Of a stretch of 64,000 nucleotides of DNA, positions 32,000-40,906 are shown in pieces. The notes below the pieces were generated by a model. The model saw only the letters and a list, made by a program, of their open reading frames with translations. It made no database searches and was not told the origin of the DNA. Origin of the DNA: Ramlibacter monticola. Lineage in GTDB: Bacteria > Pseudomonadota > Gammaproteobacteria > Burkholderiales > Burkholderiaceae_C. The position numbers were made by a program, and so were the translations under genes. Within the stretch, counting starts at the first letter, position 1, and every line of letters begins with the position of its first letter. The DNA lies in contig NZ_JAEQNE010000003.1 of assembly GCF_016722785.1 (NCBI RefSeq), positions 371,001 through 435,000 on the forward strand, in the 5' to 3' direction.

Positions 32000-33310
32000 T
32001 CAGGAGGGACGGCCCGGGGGCCTGGTGTAGGCAGCGCGCTTGTCGTTCAGGGCACTGAGCATCACCTGCCCCAGTCCGACGGGGTAGTCTTCGGGGAGCC
32101 GCGCCTTGAGCTTGACCGCCAGCCGGTCGGCCTCGCGAACCATGCACGAAATGAAGTCGATGCGGGCCACGCCGGAAGGACAGGGGCCGTAGCCGGTGAC
32201 CAGGGGGTCGAAGGGAACTCCGGCGCCGAGCTTGGGCAGGTGCCGCGCGAGGGACAGGAAAGGGCCCAGCATCTGCATCCTGGCGAGCCCGGCGTAGTCC
32301 ATGGCCTCCTCGCTGTACGAGGCTTCGGCCAGCAGCAGGATCAGCCAGTAGTGGAGGTCTGCAAGCCATGCAAGGCCCAGGGCTTCCGGGTTCCGGATCA
32401 GGTTCTGTTCCCCGATGAAAGCCGTCGGATTGACCGGCAAGGGATACGACGGATACGCGGGGTCGTTCCTTGCGCAGATCCAGGCGTCGTCCCGTCCCTT
32501 GAAGCCGTCGTGCGTGGCCATGAAGACGCGCCGGAAGAACTGGAAGTGGCCGTCCTCGCCTTCGAGCTTGATCATCTCGAGCTTCCCGATCCATGGCGTG
32601 AGCCTGGCCTCCGTTTCGGGCGCGGTGGCGATGTATTCGCGCAGCGTGTGAATGATGGCGTCGTAGAGACTGCCCACGTGATTGGGCCTGGCAGTCGTGC
32701 CGAGCGCGCGATCGAGCTTGGCCAGGAACCTGCGGTCGGCCTCGTTCGCGCGCTCGCGATCGAGGCTGCCTGCCGCGGCTTCGCAGTACACATACTTCGC
32801 GACGCTTGCTTCGGTGAGCGGTTCGAGGTTGAACTCGAAGGGGTACACCTCCGGCTCGAAAGGGAAGCCCTGGCGCTCCAGGCTCGGAGCGGCGCCAAGC
32901 GCGATCAGCAAGCCGTTCACGTCCCGCAGGTGCTGCATTTCCATCGCCGAGACGCCGAGCAGGTCGTTCGAGTTCGGAAGGCCGGAGCCGACGATCCCGG
33001 CGTAGTGAGGCTTCACCGAAAACGCTCCGTACAGGTACTGCACCATCAGGGCGTGCTCGATCTCCGTGGCCTGCCGCAGGAGTCGGATCAGCTCGATGTA
33101 GGGCTCGGCGAAGTCGCGGACGATGTGCCTGCGGCCTGCGTGCACAGGCACGGAGTTGTACACGTCGCCGGGCTGGTGCGCGCGCGCATCGCGCTGCGCG
33201 GCAAAGTACGCCGCGGGGATGGCAACGCCCTGCGCGGCGAGCCTCTGGAGGAACGACCGCCGGGGCGAGAGCGCGTCGTCGTGCTCGAGGGTTCTCACTT
33301 GTGCGCGCAC
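32000..33310 (-). CDS. Tat-exported ferritin-like protein of the VioB/imine-dimer-synthase type
   Basis: This 436-residue protein begins with an unusually long N-region followed by a Tat motif (PRRSFLQR near residues 17-24) and a hydrophobic stretch. The body matches the ferritin-like domain seen in VioB/StaD-type iminophenylpyruvate dimer synthases. ATEIEHALMVQYLYGA (81-96) supplies Glu83/Glu85/His86, and AMEMQHL (122-128) gives Glu124-x2-His127. A later LEGEDGHFQFFRR segment can complete a di-metal site. Biosynthetic partners such as VioA are absent and the protein seems exported, so it probably does something else. Its promoter lies in an AT-richer region upstream. Confidence 0.78.
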   Translation of the reverse strand: MRAQVRTLEHDDALSPRRSFLQRLAAQGVAIPAAYFAAQRDARAHQPGDVYNSVPVHAGRRHIVRDFAEPYIELIRLLRQATEIEHALMVQYLYGAFSVKPHYAGIVGSGLPNSNDLLGVSAMEMQHLRDVNGLLIALGAAPSLERQGFPFEPEVYPFEFNLEPLTEASVAKYVYCEAAAGSLDRERANEADRRFLAKLDRALGTTARPNHVGSLYDAIIHTLREYIATAPETEARLTPWIGKLEMIKLEGEDGHFQFFRRVFMATHDGFKGRDDAWICARNDPAYPSYPLPVNPTAFIGEQNLIRNPEALGLAWLADLHYWLILLLAEASYSEEAMDYAGLARMQMLGPFLSLARHLPKLGAGVPFDPLVTGYGPCPSGVARIDFISCMVREADRLAVKLKARLPEDYPVGLGQVMLSALNDKRAAYTRPPGRPS

Positions 33311-33720
33311 GATGCCTCTCCTCGGCCTGCATGGAACCCGGCACAGGCATCAGGGGCCTGCCGCCGCCGACTGATGGCCGCCCCCTCACGGGCTGCCCTC
33401 GCTGTTGCCGCCAATCCCTTGAAAGGACGACTGATCCCCTCATGCCTTTTACACATGATCACCTCCGTCGCGAAAATGGTGGAAAGTGTTACGTCAGCGA
33501 CAAACTTGAGCCGGTGCGCAATAAGTAGCACACGGCGGAAGTTTCATCAAGATGAAAATAGCGTTGACAAAACGTGACACGATCACAGCGCACCGCTGCC
33601 TACGACGCCATTGGTGGAAGCTCGCCACTCAAGCGTTAACAACTGCACACGCACGGGGCGAGGAAGCTGCGGCTGTTGATGAGGAAAGGGGACCCGTCGA
33701 GCACGCGCAGGTCGGCGAGG
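33311..33720. other. AT-richer intergenic region
   Basis: These 410 bases lie between the PEP mutase-like gene stop and the ferritin-like gene start. The part at 33440-33600 is clearly poorer in GC than the rest of the window. No gene is convincing. It contains a 16-base palindrome (listed separately) and a TTGACA box at 33564 on the plus strand without a matching -10. Confidence 0.5.
33542..33557. promoter_or_regulatory. Palindrome in the AT-rich gap, candidate operator
   Basis: TTTCATC-AA-GATGAAA has perfect 7-bp arms and a 2-bp centre. It lies 232-247 bp upstream of the ferritin-like gene on the minus strand. No adjacent regulator gene suggests an owner. Confidence 0.4.
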
Positions 33721-34554
33721 TCACGGGCTCCCGCGAAACAGCCCATTCAGTTCGGCGCCGGAGGCGGCATGCGCCAAGGCGTCGAAACGTCCGTCCGATG
33801 CGATCTGCTTCGCGGCCGTCATGAAACCCGCCCACGCCGCACGCGCCAGCGCACCGCCGACGCTCACGCGCCGCACGCCCATGGCCTCGATGTCGCGCAG
33901 CGTGAACTCCGACGCGGCGCCGACCAGCAGGTTCACCGGCTTCGGGGCGACCGCACGCACCACGGCTTCGATCTGCGCACGGGTACGGATGCCCGGCGCG
34001 TACAGGCAGTCGGCGCCTGCTTCCGAGTAGGCCTCCAGGCGGCGGATGGCGTCGTCCAGGTCCGGCCGGCCGACGATGAAGTTTTCGGCGCGCCCCACGA
34101 GCAGGGCCTCGCCGCCGGCCTCGTCGATCGCGCGCCGGGCCGCGCGCATGCGCTCGACCGCGGCGGGGATCTCGCGCAGCGGCGCATCCGGATCCCCGGT
34201 GGAGTCCTCGATGGACACGCCCGCCACCCCCGTCTCCAGCGCCAGGCGAACGTTGCGGGCGACACCCGCGGCGTCTTCCGCGTGGCCGCCTTCGAAGTCG
34301 GCATTCACCGGCAGGCGGGTCGCGACGACCATCTCGCGCAGGTGCGCCAGCACTTCCTGGACGCTCATCTGCCCGTCCGCCTTCGCGTGCCGCCACGCCA
34401 CGCCGGAGCTGGTGGTGGCAAGGGCCTGGAATCCGAGCTGCTCCAGGTAGCGGGCGCTGCCGGGATCCCAGGGGTTCGGGATCACGAAGCAGCCCGAAAC
34501 GTGCAACTCGCGGAAGATCCGCCGGCGGGCGGCCACGTCGTGCGACTGGAGCAT
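33721..34554 (-). CDS. Isocitrate lyase/PEP mutase superfamily enzyme
   Basis: This 277-residue TIM-barrel protein belongs to the PEP mutase/isocitrate lyase superfamily: CFVIPNPWDPGSARYLEQLG at the start, the Mg-binding NADFEGG segment near residue 88, GVSIEDSTG and LVGRAENF. It lacks the KKCGH-type catalytic cysteine motif of isocitrate lyase. This is the short branch (oxaloacetate hydrolase or 2,3-dimethylmalate lyase-like), where exact activity varies. ATG at 34554 gives the standard length. It is divergent from the alpha/beta hydrolase gene across 147 bp. Confidence 0.87.
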   Translation of the reverse strand: MLQSHDVAARRRIFRELHVSGCFVIPNPWDPGSARYLEQLGFQALATTSSGVAWRHAKADGQMSVQEVLAHLREMVVATRLPVNADFEGGHAEDAAGVARNVRLALETGVAGVSIEDSTGDPDAPLREIPAAVERMRAARRAIDEAGGEALLVGRAENFIVGRPDLDDAIRRLEAYSEAGADCLYAPGIRTRAQIEAVVRAVAPKPVNLLVGAASEFTLRDIEAMGVRRVSVGGALARAAWAGFMTAAKQIASDGRFDALAHAASGAELNGLFRGSP

Positions 34555-34701
34555 GCAACCTCCGGCAGGCGCAAGGAAGGGCGGCCATTCTCGACGTCCG
34601 CGCATCCCATCCGGGAGAAGGCCCTGGATTGACCATGGCGTCGGTCCGGAAAAGGCGCGAATCGCGGCGCGCCCGGGCGCATTGATGCGAAGTTCGCGTC
34701 C

Positions 34702-35682
34702 ATGAAGCTCAAGCTGCGCGTCATCCTGGTGGGCTTGTTGCTCGTCTTGGTGCTCCTGGGAGCCGCGGGCGTCGCCGTGTCCTGGGCGCCCGACGTGCCC
34801 GTCGACCAGCTCAAGGCGCGCTGGGCGCCCCCGCCGTCGCGGTTCCTCGAACTCGACGGATTGCAGGTGCACTACCGCGACGAAGGACCTCGCGACGACG
34901 CCGAGACCATCGTGCTGCTCCATGGCACGTCGGCCAGCCTGCACACCTGGGAAGGGTGGGCGCGCGAACTGCGCCCGACCCGGCGCGTCGTTCGCTTCGA
35001 CCTGCCCGGCTTCGCACTCACCGGCCCCAACCGGCAGAACGACTATTCGACAGACGCCTACGTCGCATTCGTGGCCGCGATGCTCGACAAGCTGCAGTTG
35101 CGGCGAGTCGTGCTCGCGGGCAATTCACTGGGCGGCCAGATCGCCTGGTCGTTCGCGGGAACCTATCCCGATCGCGTCGCCAGGCTGATCCTGGTCGATG
35201 CGAGCGGGTACGCACCCGAATCCCTGAAGCAACCCCCCTCCGTGCCGATCGGGTTCCGCATCGCGAACACACCGGGGCTGCGGTGGCTCATGCAGCGCAC
35301 CTTGCCGCGCAAGGTGATCGAAAGCAGTGTGCGCAACGTCTACGGCGATCCGGCCAGGGTCACACCCGAACTCGTGGACCTCTATGCCGCGATGACGCTG
35401 CGCGAGGGGAACCGCCAGGCCCTGGGACGCCGCTTCGAGCAGGGCTACACGGGCAATGTGGGCCTGCTGGGAAAGATCAAGGCACCGACCCTGATCCTCT
35501 GGGGCGGTCGCGATCGCCTGGTGCCGCTGGAGTCCGGCCAGCGGTTCGCACGGGACATCGCGGACGCCAGGCTGGTGGTCCTGGACACGCTGGGGCACGT
35601 GCCGCAGGAAGAGGACCCGGCAAGCACCGTGCGGGAGGTCCAATGGTTCTTGTCGAGCCCTGCCCGGGTTTCGCGACCGTGA
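34702..35682 (+). CDS. Membrane-anchored alpha/beta hydrolase
   Basis: This 326-residue hydrolase has an N-terminal membrane segment or uncleaved signal (about 6-27). The oxyanion HG motif is at 74-75 and the nucleophile is Ser142 in AGNSLGGQ. The acid lies in ILWGGRDRLVP and the histidine in LGHVPQEE. It resembles the epoxide-hydrolase/2-hydroxymuconic-semialdehyde-hydrolase group. Its stop overlaps the start of the monooxygenase gene, so the two are coupled; an ester made by a Baeyer-Villiger enzyme could be its substrate. That link is inference from gene order. Confidence 0.87.
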   Translation: MKLKLRVILVGLLLVLVLLGAAGVAVSWAPDVPVDQLKARWAPPPSRFLELDGLQVHYRDEGPRDDAETIVLLHGTSASLHTWEGWARELRPTRRVVRFDLPGFALTGPNRQNDYSTDAYVAFVAAMLDKLQLRRVVLAGNSLGGQIAWSFAGTYPDRVARLILVDASGYAPESLKQPPSVPIGFRIANTPGLRWLMQRTLPRKVIESSVRNVYGDPARVTPELVDLYAAMTLREGNRQALGRRFEQGYTGNVGLLGKIKAPTLILWGGRDRLVPLESGQRFARDIADARLVVLDTLGHVPQEEDPASTVREVQWFLSSPARVSRP

Positions 35683-37178
35683 GCGCGGAGGAGTTCGACA
35701 TCATCGTCGTCGGCGCCGGGATCTCCGGCATCTGCGCGGCCCACTACCTGCGCGAGCGCTGCGCCGGGCGCAGCTTCGTCATCCTCGAAGGGCGCGACGC
35801 CATCGGCGGTACCTGGGACCTGTTCCGCTACCCCGGGGTGCGTTCCGACTCCGACATGTTCACCCTGGGCTTCAGCTTCCGACCCTGGCGCAGCGACCGC
35901 AGCATCGCGCCGGGCCCCGCAATCCGCGACTACGTGCGCGAGACCGCCCGCGAAGAAGGCATCGAGCACCGCATCCGCTTCGGCCACCGCGTGACGCAGG
36001 CCGCCTGGACCACCGCGGACGCGCGCTGGACCGTCACGGCGCGGACCGCGGACGGCGAGCGGCGCCTGCGCTGCCGCTTTCTCTTCTTCTGCAGCGGCTA
36101 CTACGACTACGCGCAAGGCCACGAACCGGACTGGCCCGGACGCGCCGGATTCGGCGGCCGCGTCGTCCACCCGCAGCACTGGCCCGAGGACCTCGACTGC
36201 ACGGGCAAGCGCGTGGTGGTGATCGGCAGCGGCGCCACGGCCGTCACCATCGTGCCGGACATGGCGCGGCGCGCCGCGCGCGTGACCATGCTGCAGCGCT
36301 CGCCCAGCTACATCCTGGCCGTGCCGGCCCGTGACGGCATCGGCGCAGCCTTGCAGCGCTGGCTGCCCGCCGGGGTTTCGTATCGCCTGGTGCGCTGGAA
36401 GAACATCCTGATCGCGTGGGCGCTGTACCAGGCATCGCGCCGCTGGCCCGAGGGAACGAAGCGGTGGCTGCTGGAACAGGCGCGCAGCCACCTGCCCGGC
36501 TTCGCCATCGAGCCGCACCTGGTGCCGCGTTATGCGCCCTGGGACCAGCGCCTGTGCTTCATCCCCGACGCCGACCTGTTCCGAGCCCTGCGCGGAGGAC
36601 GCGCGTCCATCGCCACCGACGAGATCGAGAGCTTCACGCCCACCGGCCTGCGCCTGCGCTCGGGCGCGGCGCTGGACGCGGACATCGTGGTTGCCGCCAC
36701 GGGGCTGAAGCTGCAGATGATCGGCGGGGCCCGGCTCACGGTGGACGGCGAGCCGGTGAACCTGGCGCGCCGCGTGACCTACCGCGGCCTGATGTTCAAC
36801 GGCGTGCCCAACCTGGTCCTGACCATGGGCTACACCAACGCCTCGTGGACCCTGCGGGCCGAACTGGTCGCGCGCCATGCCTGCCGGCTCCTGAACCACA
36901 TGCGCAGGCGCGGCGTCGACCTGTGCGTGCCGGTGTACGAGGAGCCGGAGCCGGCGACCCGGCTGGCGATCGATCTCACATCGGGCTACGTGCGGCGGGC
37001 TGCGGCCGTCCTGCCGCGGCAGGGCGAGCGGGCGCCCTGGCGCCTGGAGCAGAACTACCTGCGCGAGTGGCTGGCATTGCGCTGGTCGCGGTTGGAAGAC
37101 GGCGCGCTGCGCTTCGCCCGCGCGGGCGAGTGGGCGGCCGTGCCCGGCAACGCGGATCCCGTGCCGTCGGCCGAATAG
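35679..37178 (+). CDS. Flavin-containing Baeyer-Villiger-type monooxygenase
   Basis: This 499-residue FAD/NADPH enzyme has two Rossmann motifs: GAGISG (12-17) for FAD and GSGATA (183-188) for NADPH. Between them lies the Baeyer-Villiger fingerprint F-x-G-x3-H-x3-W-P at 158-169 (FGGRVVHPQHWP). It should turn ketones into esters or lactones. GTG at 35679 overlaps the hydrolase stop (GTGA) and places the first strand normally; ATG at 35643 would add 12 residues. The gene order monooxygenase plus hydrolase suggests ketone oxidation followed by ester cleavage. Confidence 0.88.
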   Translation: MSAEEFDIIVVGAGISGICAAHYLRERCAGRSFVILEGRDAIGGTWDLFRYPGVRSDSDMFTLGFSFRPWRSDRSIAPGPAIRDYVRETAREEGIEHRIRFGHRVTQAAWTTADARWTVTARTADGERRLRCRFLFFCSGYYDYAQGHEPDWPGRAGFGGRVVHPQHWPEDLDCTGKRVVVIGSGATAVTIVPDMARRAARVTMLQRSPSYILAVPARDGIGAALQRWLPAGVSYRLVRWKNILIAWALYQASRRWPEGTKRWLLEQARSHLPGFAIEPHLVPRYAPWDQRLCFIPDADLFRALRGGRASIATDEIESFTPTGLRLRSGAALDADIVVAATGLKLQMIGGARLTVDGEPVNLARRVTYRGLMFNGVPNLVLTMGYTNASWTLRAELVARHACRLLNHMRRRGVDLCVPVYEEPEPATRLAIDLTSGYVRRAAAVLPRQGERAPWRLEQNYLREWLALRWSRLEDGALRFARAGEWAAVPGNADPVPSAE

Positions 37179-37327
37179 CCGGCGGGCTTTGCGTGGCGGG
37201 AGCCGCGTTTCAGAAGCGTCGGCGAGCCCACCGGGTCGCGTGCGCCGGCCTACCGGCGCGACAGCGGGGCCTATGTCGCCGCGACGTCATTTGCAAGTAA
37301 GAAAATGTTTGAAATTCCCCAATTATG

Positions 37328-37345
37328 TTACCCAGAATTGGGTAA
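37328..37345. promoter_or_regulatory. Palindrome TTACCCA-N4-TGGGTAA
   Basis: Perfect 7-bp arms flank GAAT. A CCCCAATT just to its left (around 37318) also pairs with the AATTGGG inside the right arm, so two mutually exclusive dyads overlap. It could be an operator for the downstream secreted-protein gene or part of a transcript end. Confidence 0.45.
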
Positions 37346-37359
37346 AAGGTACTAACAGC

Positions 37360-37495
37360 GCCGGCACCAAGGTGCCGTGCCGGAAGCGCCCCAGGCGCCG
37401 CTTCCGCGCCTTCGCGGCCCCCGTCCCGGCGCGTCCCCTCCTCTGAAAACCGGCGCTCGCGCGCGCTGCCCCCTCCATGGCACCTTGGTGCCGGC
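37360..37495. repeat. Inverted repeat with 17-bp perfect arms
   Basis: GCCGGCACCAAGGTGCC (37360-37376) and GGCACCTTGGTGCCGGC (37479-37495) are exact reverse complements 102 bp apart. Each arm also has its own short GGCACC/GGTGCC dyad. The loop is extremely GC-rich. It could be a repetitive intergenic element or a structured leader of the large secreted-protein gene. Confidence 0.7.
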
Positions 37496-37573
37496 AGCGG
37501 AGCCGGCGCAGGCTGGCCTGGCTCATGCGAAGTCCTTTACGCCGGCACGAGACCGGCGTTCAAGGACCGGATC

Positions 37574-40198
37574 ATGAAAGCTCAACGCACCGTCATCGCC
37601 ACCGCCGCAGCCCTGGTGCTCGCGGCCACCAGCCCCGCCCACGCCGTCCTGGAGCGCATGGGACCGATCGACCACTCTCCCGGCGTGGGCGGCTACCCCG
37701 CGTGGTTCCAGGACCGCACGGGCATCGCGCTGGAGTTCTGCGACCTGAAGACCCAGGCCGAACTCGATGGCGGCTGGTGCGTGCTCATCCCGCCGGACGG
37801 GCTGTTTCCGGAGACGTTTCCGAACGCCTTCTTCGACGAGCACTTCTACTTCATGGCGGACAACACGCTGAGCGATCCCCCCAACCGCTTCCGCGCCCGG
37901 CTCGTGATCGCCTTGGAAGCCGCGTTCGCGAACGGTCCCGCCATCGACGGCGACCAGATGGTCTTCGCCCGCACGCGCCTGTTCATCCCCAGCCTGCCGT
38001 TCGACGGCGACTACCGCGTCATCACCCCCTTCGACGACGTGACCTATCACGACCAGAAGGCGGGCGACCGCATCTTCGAGACCCAGGACGTCGGCACCGC
38101 GTGCATCGCCACTTTCGAGTGCGCCATGAGCGGCAACCTCGGGCCTTTCCTGCTGCCCTCGGCGGCGGCTGGCGGCGCCGAAGTGCCGCCCATGCCGGAC
38201 CTGATCGACGCGCCCACCGGCACGGACCCGTTCTTCGATGCCCTGCTCGCCGGCGGCGTCGCGCCCACGGCCAATCCCGGCACGGGCCGCAAGTACCTGG
38301 CCGACCCGGCGCGCATCGGCCCGATCACCGGCAGCCAGTTGGGCAACTTCACCGACAGCACCGGCGCCGCGCGCAACCACAACACCTTCCGCATCGAGGT
38401 GCGCGCGCCCGCGCCCAACCACGACGGTCCCGTCATCTACACCTCCGACGGCGAGACGAACTTCGCGATCGGCGGCCGCCTCATGACGGGCACGCTGCCC
38501 GGCAACCTGAGCGGCATGCGCGCGCTCTACAAGGCCGACGCGACGGGCAACGTCACCGACCTCGACGTGTTCGCCAAGGCCGCGCCCACCCTGCCTTCGC
38601 GCCTGCCGACGCAGCCGCAGCAGCCCGCGACGACGCCCGTCCTCAACTTCTACGACCAGGCCTGCGGCGGCGCGCTGGGCGTCGACGCGAACACGGGGCT
38701 GCCGGTCGTCAACCTGCCGCCCTACACCGCGCCCGCCGCCACGCCGCACGGGATGGGGCGGACCGGCACCGACTACTGGGGCCAGAGCTCGCCCGGCGGC
38801 CTGCCGCCGAGCCACATCTGCATCGAGGACGTGACGGCCCGCAACACCGCCGGCCAGGTGGTCCCCGCCTACTACATGAAATCCGTGAGCGATGACGTCA
38901 CGGTCACGGCCGCCAACTACGTCGGCCAACAGAACGGCACCCTGACGGTCAACGCGGTCTCGAGCGATCCGACCGCGCTGCTCACTCTGGCCGGCTACGG
39001 CCCCTCGGCGCCGGCTACGCCGGGGGTCTCCGCCGGCCAGGGCGCGGGCCTCGGGCTCGAGCTCGCCGGCGGCGTCGGCCAGGTGGTCGGGATCGAAGCG
39101 CCCCCGTCCACCGTCCAGATCGTGTCCTCGCGCGGCGGCGGCGCGATCCAGAAGGTCGTCACCGCGCACGGCAAGGCCGTGATGGTGGGCATCCCCGCCG
39201 CCGTCAACGACAGCGCCACGATCTTCGAGGACTGCTCGCCGGCGGCCGCCACCGCCTGCGCCCCGGGCCAGGGCGTGACGGTGGACCTGCTGGCCAACGA
39301 CACCGTGCTGCTGAACGGCCAGCTCGTCAACCTGCGCGCCTTCGTGGCCGGCAACATGGGCACCGTGCAGGTGACCGCGCAAGCCCCCCGCCTGGGCAAC
39401 ATCCTGGTATCGCCGGACGGCTTCGTGACCTACCTGCCGGGCGCGAACGCCAACGGCACCGACAACATCGCCTACACCGTCAGCGTCGACGGCCAGGTGT
39501 CCAACCAGGCGGTGGTGGCGATCAACATCACGCCGGTGAACGACGTGCCGGTGGCCGGAAATGCCAGCGTGGTCGGCGTGGTCGCGCGCGAGAACGTGAT
39601 GAACCTGATCGCCTCCGCCACCGACCCGGACGGCAACGCGGACGTGAAGAACGCGGTGATCACGAGCTGGCCCGCGCAGCTCGGCGCGCAGCCCACGCCT
39701 GTCGGCGGCGCGATCAGCTTCACGCCCAGCGCCACCGGCAACTTCACCTTTGGCTACCAGGTGCGCGATGCGGCGGGGCTCGTCTCCGCCAACACCGGGA
39801 CCGGCACGGTGACCGTGATCGGCTCCGAGACCATCGCGTACACGAAGCAGATCTTCAAGGCCGCGGGCAACATCGGCGGCGCCACCAGCACCCGCTGGAC
39901 GGTGACGGGGACGGACACGGTGCGCGGCAACCAGATCCTGACCATCGCCTACGCCGACGGCCAGCTCAAGGCCACGGGCCAGAGCTGCAACGGGTCGGCC
40001 GCGGTGGCGGCCTGCGTGGTGGGCACGGCGCAGGTCGACGCGGCGGGCAACTGGTCCTTCGACCAGGTCGGCTCGCCCGGCGGCCCGAAGGACCCGACCG
40101 ACAAGAACACCTGGTCCGTCCTGCCGAAGAACATCCGCACCTTCTCCAGCAGCCCCGTGCTGGGCGGAGGCCAGAACACGGGCATCTCGTTCAAGTAG
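37574..40198 (+). CDS. Large secreted protein with cadherin/Ig-like repeats
   Basis: This 874-residue protein has a signal peptide (about 1-24, cleaved after AHA). A long N-terminal region (25-540) is of unrecognised fold, with several paired cysteines. Two tandem Ig/cadherin-like domains lie at about 545-660 and 660-770 (VNDSATIFEDCSP, the tandem-type VDLLANDTVL, then INITPVNDVPVAG, and ATDPDGNADV). A C-terminal beta domain of about 100 residues follows. Calcium-binding DxD elements are present in the repeats. A surface or matrix role is inferred. No transmembrane or sorting tail is seen. Confidence 0.8.
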   Translation: MKAQRTVIATAAALVLAATSPAHAVLERMGPIDHSPGVGGYPAWFQDRTGIALEFCDLKTQAELDGGWCVLIPPDGLFPETFPNAFFDEHFYFMADNTLSDPPNRFRARLVIALEAAFANGPAIDGDQMVFARTRLFIPSLPFDGDYRVITPFDDVTYHDQKAGDRIFETQDVGTACIATFECAMSGNLGPFLLPSAAAGGAEVPPMPDLIDAPTGTDPFFDALLAGGVAPTANPGTGRKYLADPARIGPITGSQLGNFTDSTGAARNHNTFRIEVRAPAPNHDGPVIYTSDGETNFAIGGRLMTGTLPGNLSGMRALYKADATGNVTDLDVFAKAAPTLPSRLPTQPQQPATTPVLNFYDQACGGALGVDANTGLPVVNLPPYTAPAATPHGMGRTGTDYWGQSSPGGLPPSHICIEDVTARNTAGQVVPAYYMKSVSDDVTVTAANYVGQQNGTLTVNAVSSDPTALLTLAGYGPSAPATPGVSAGQGAGLGLELAGGVGQVVGIEAPPSTVQIVSSRGGGAIQKVVTAHGKAVMVGIPAAVNDSATIFEDCSPAAATACAPGQGVTVDLLANDTVLLNGQLVNLRAFVAGNMGTVQVTAQAPRLGNILVSPDGFVTYLPGANANGTDNIAYTVSVDGQVSNQAVVAINITPVNDVPVAGNASVVGVVARENVMNLIASATDPDGNADVKNAVITSWPAQLGAQPTPVGGAISFTPSATGNFTFGYQVRDAAGLVSANTGTGTVTVIGSETIAYTKQIFKAAGNIGGATSTRWTVTGTDTVRGNQILTIAYADGQLKATGQSCNGSAAVAACVVGTAQVDAAGNWSFDQVGSPGGPKDPTDKNTWSVLPKNIRTFSSSPVLGGGQNTGISFK

Positions 40199-40210
40199 GA
40201 AGGAGGAGAA

Positions 40211-40270
40211 CGGGGATCGAGCCCCGCAGGAAGCGCCGCATCCTGCATGCCCCAGCGGCATGGCGCTTCC
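40211..40270 (+). terminator. Tandem hairpins after the large secreted-protein gene
   Basis: CGGGG-N6-CCCCG (40211-40226) is followed by a 9-bp stem GGAAGCGCC (40229-40237) with GGCGCTTCC (40262-40270). There is no T run, so intrinsic termination is possible but not certain. Confidence 0.45.
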
Positions 40271-40346
40271 GGCGGGGCACTTTCGCGCTCGGGTCGCCGT
40301 CCCTCGTGCGCAATGGGAAAGGGCTGCATGGCCGCAATGGCGTGCG

Positions 40347-40742
40347 TCAGCGCACCCTGTAGCAGACCCGTGGCGCAATGAGGATGACGACGAGGACGAC
40401 CGGCCAGATGTTTCCGTCGCGGAACAGGTACGGTTGCAGCATCTCGCTCCCGGTCTTGTGCTGCACGAGAGAGCCGAAGCCGAATTCGAAGACGAGGGTC
40501 AGCCCTGCCCAGAGTGCGCCCACCCGCCAGGAGGTGTTCGCCGAATCGGCTTTCAACCAGCCGACCGAGATTCGCGCGACGAGCAGCACCAGGGCGGAAA
40601 GAAGGATTCCGCTGAGCAAGAGGCTCGTGTTCCGTCCCAGCCGTGGAGTGAGCAGCGCTTCCCGCAGCGCCCCGTTTGCCACGGCAAGCACCAGGATGGT
40701 GAGCCACACCAACAGCGCCCTGACAGCCATCGCGCGGGACAT
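40347..40742 (-). CDS. Small integral membrane protein
   Basis: This 131-residue protein has four predicted membrane segments (about 6-25, 38-60, 70-92 and 105-125). A conserved-looking NGALREALL stretch lies after the first segment, and a GFGSLV loop near residue 90. I do not recognise a named family with confidence. ATG at 40742 or an in-frame ATG four codons later could be the start. It stands alone and is divergent from msrB across 164 bp. Confidence 0.68.
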   Translation of the reverse strand: MSRAMAVRALLVWLTILVLAVANGALREALLTPRLGRNTSLLLSGILLSALVLLVARISVGWLKADSANTSWRVGALWAGLTLVFEFGFGSLVQHKTGSEMLQPYLFRDGNIWPVVLVVILIAPRVCYRVR

Positions 40743-40906
40743 CGTGCCGTCGCCTCCTTGCACGCACGCTTCAACATCGGCGTCGCCATCGCAGCGTAGG
40801 AGCAGCGCCGGGGCGCGTGGCTGACGCGCGTCAATGATCGCGCGCCTGCAATTTCATCGGACCAGGCGTAAGGTGGCAGCGTTGCGAGTGAAGGAGCACG
40901 GACGCC

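Larger units (their letters stand above)
37179..37573. other. Repeat-rich intergenic region
   Basis: These 395 bases between the monooxygenase and the large secreted protein hold an AT-rich patch (37290-37350), a palindrome, a long inverted repeat (both listed) and a third hairpin close to the next start (ACGCCGG at 37539-37545 pairing with CCGGCGT at 37553-37559). No gene is convincing. Confidence 0.55.

Noticed and set aside
33564-33569. TTGACA box as a sigma-70 promoter
   Set aside because: No -10 element at 16-18 bp, and no plus-strand gene follows.
33552-33824. Plus-strand 90-codon frame in the AT-rich gap
   Set aside because: It runs into the opposite strand of the PEP mutase-like gene and ends in an Arg-rich shadow; no ribosome site.
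37360-37495. Insertion-sequence ends
   Set aside because: The 17-bp inverted repeats enclose only about 100 bp and no transposase; no target duplication is visible.
37523-40378. 951-codon minus-strand frame opposite the large secreted protein
   Set aside because: The plus-strand frame has a signal peptide and recognisable Ig/cadherin repeats; the minus frame has only shadow-like composition.
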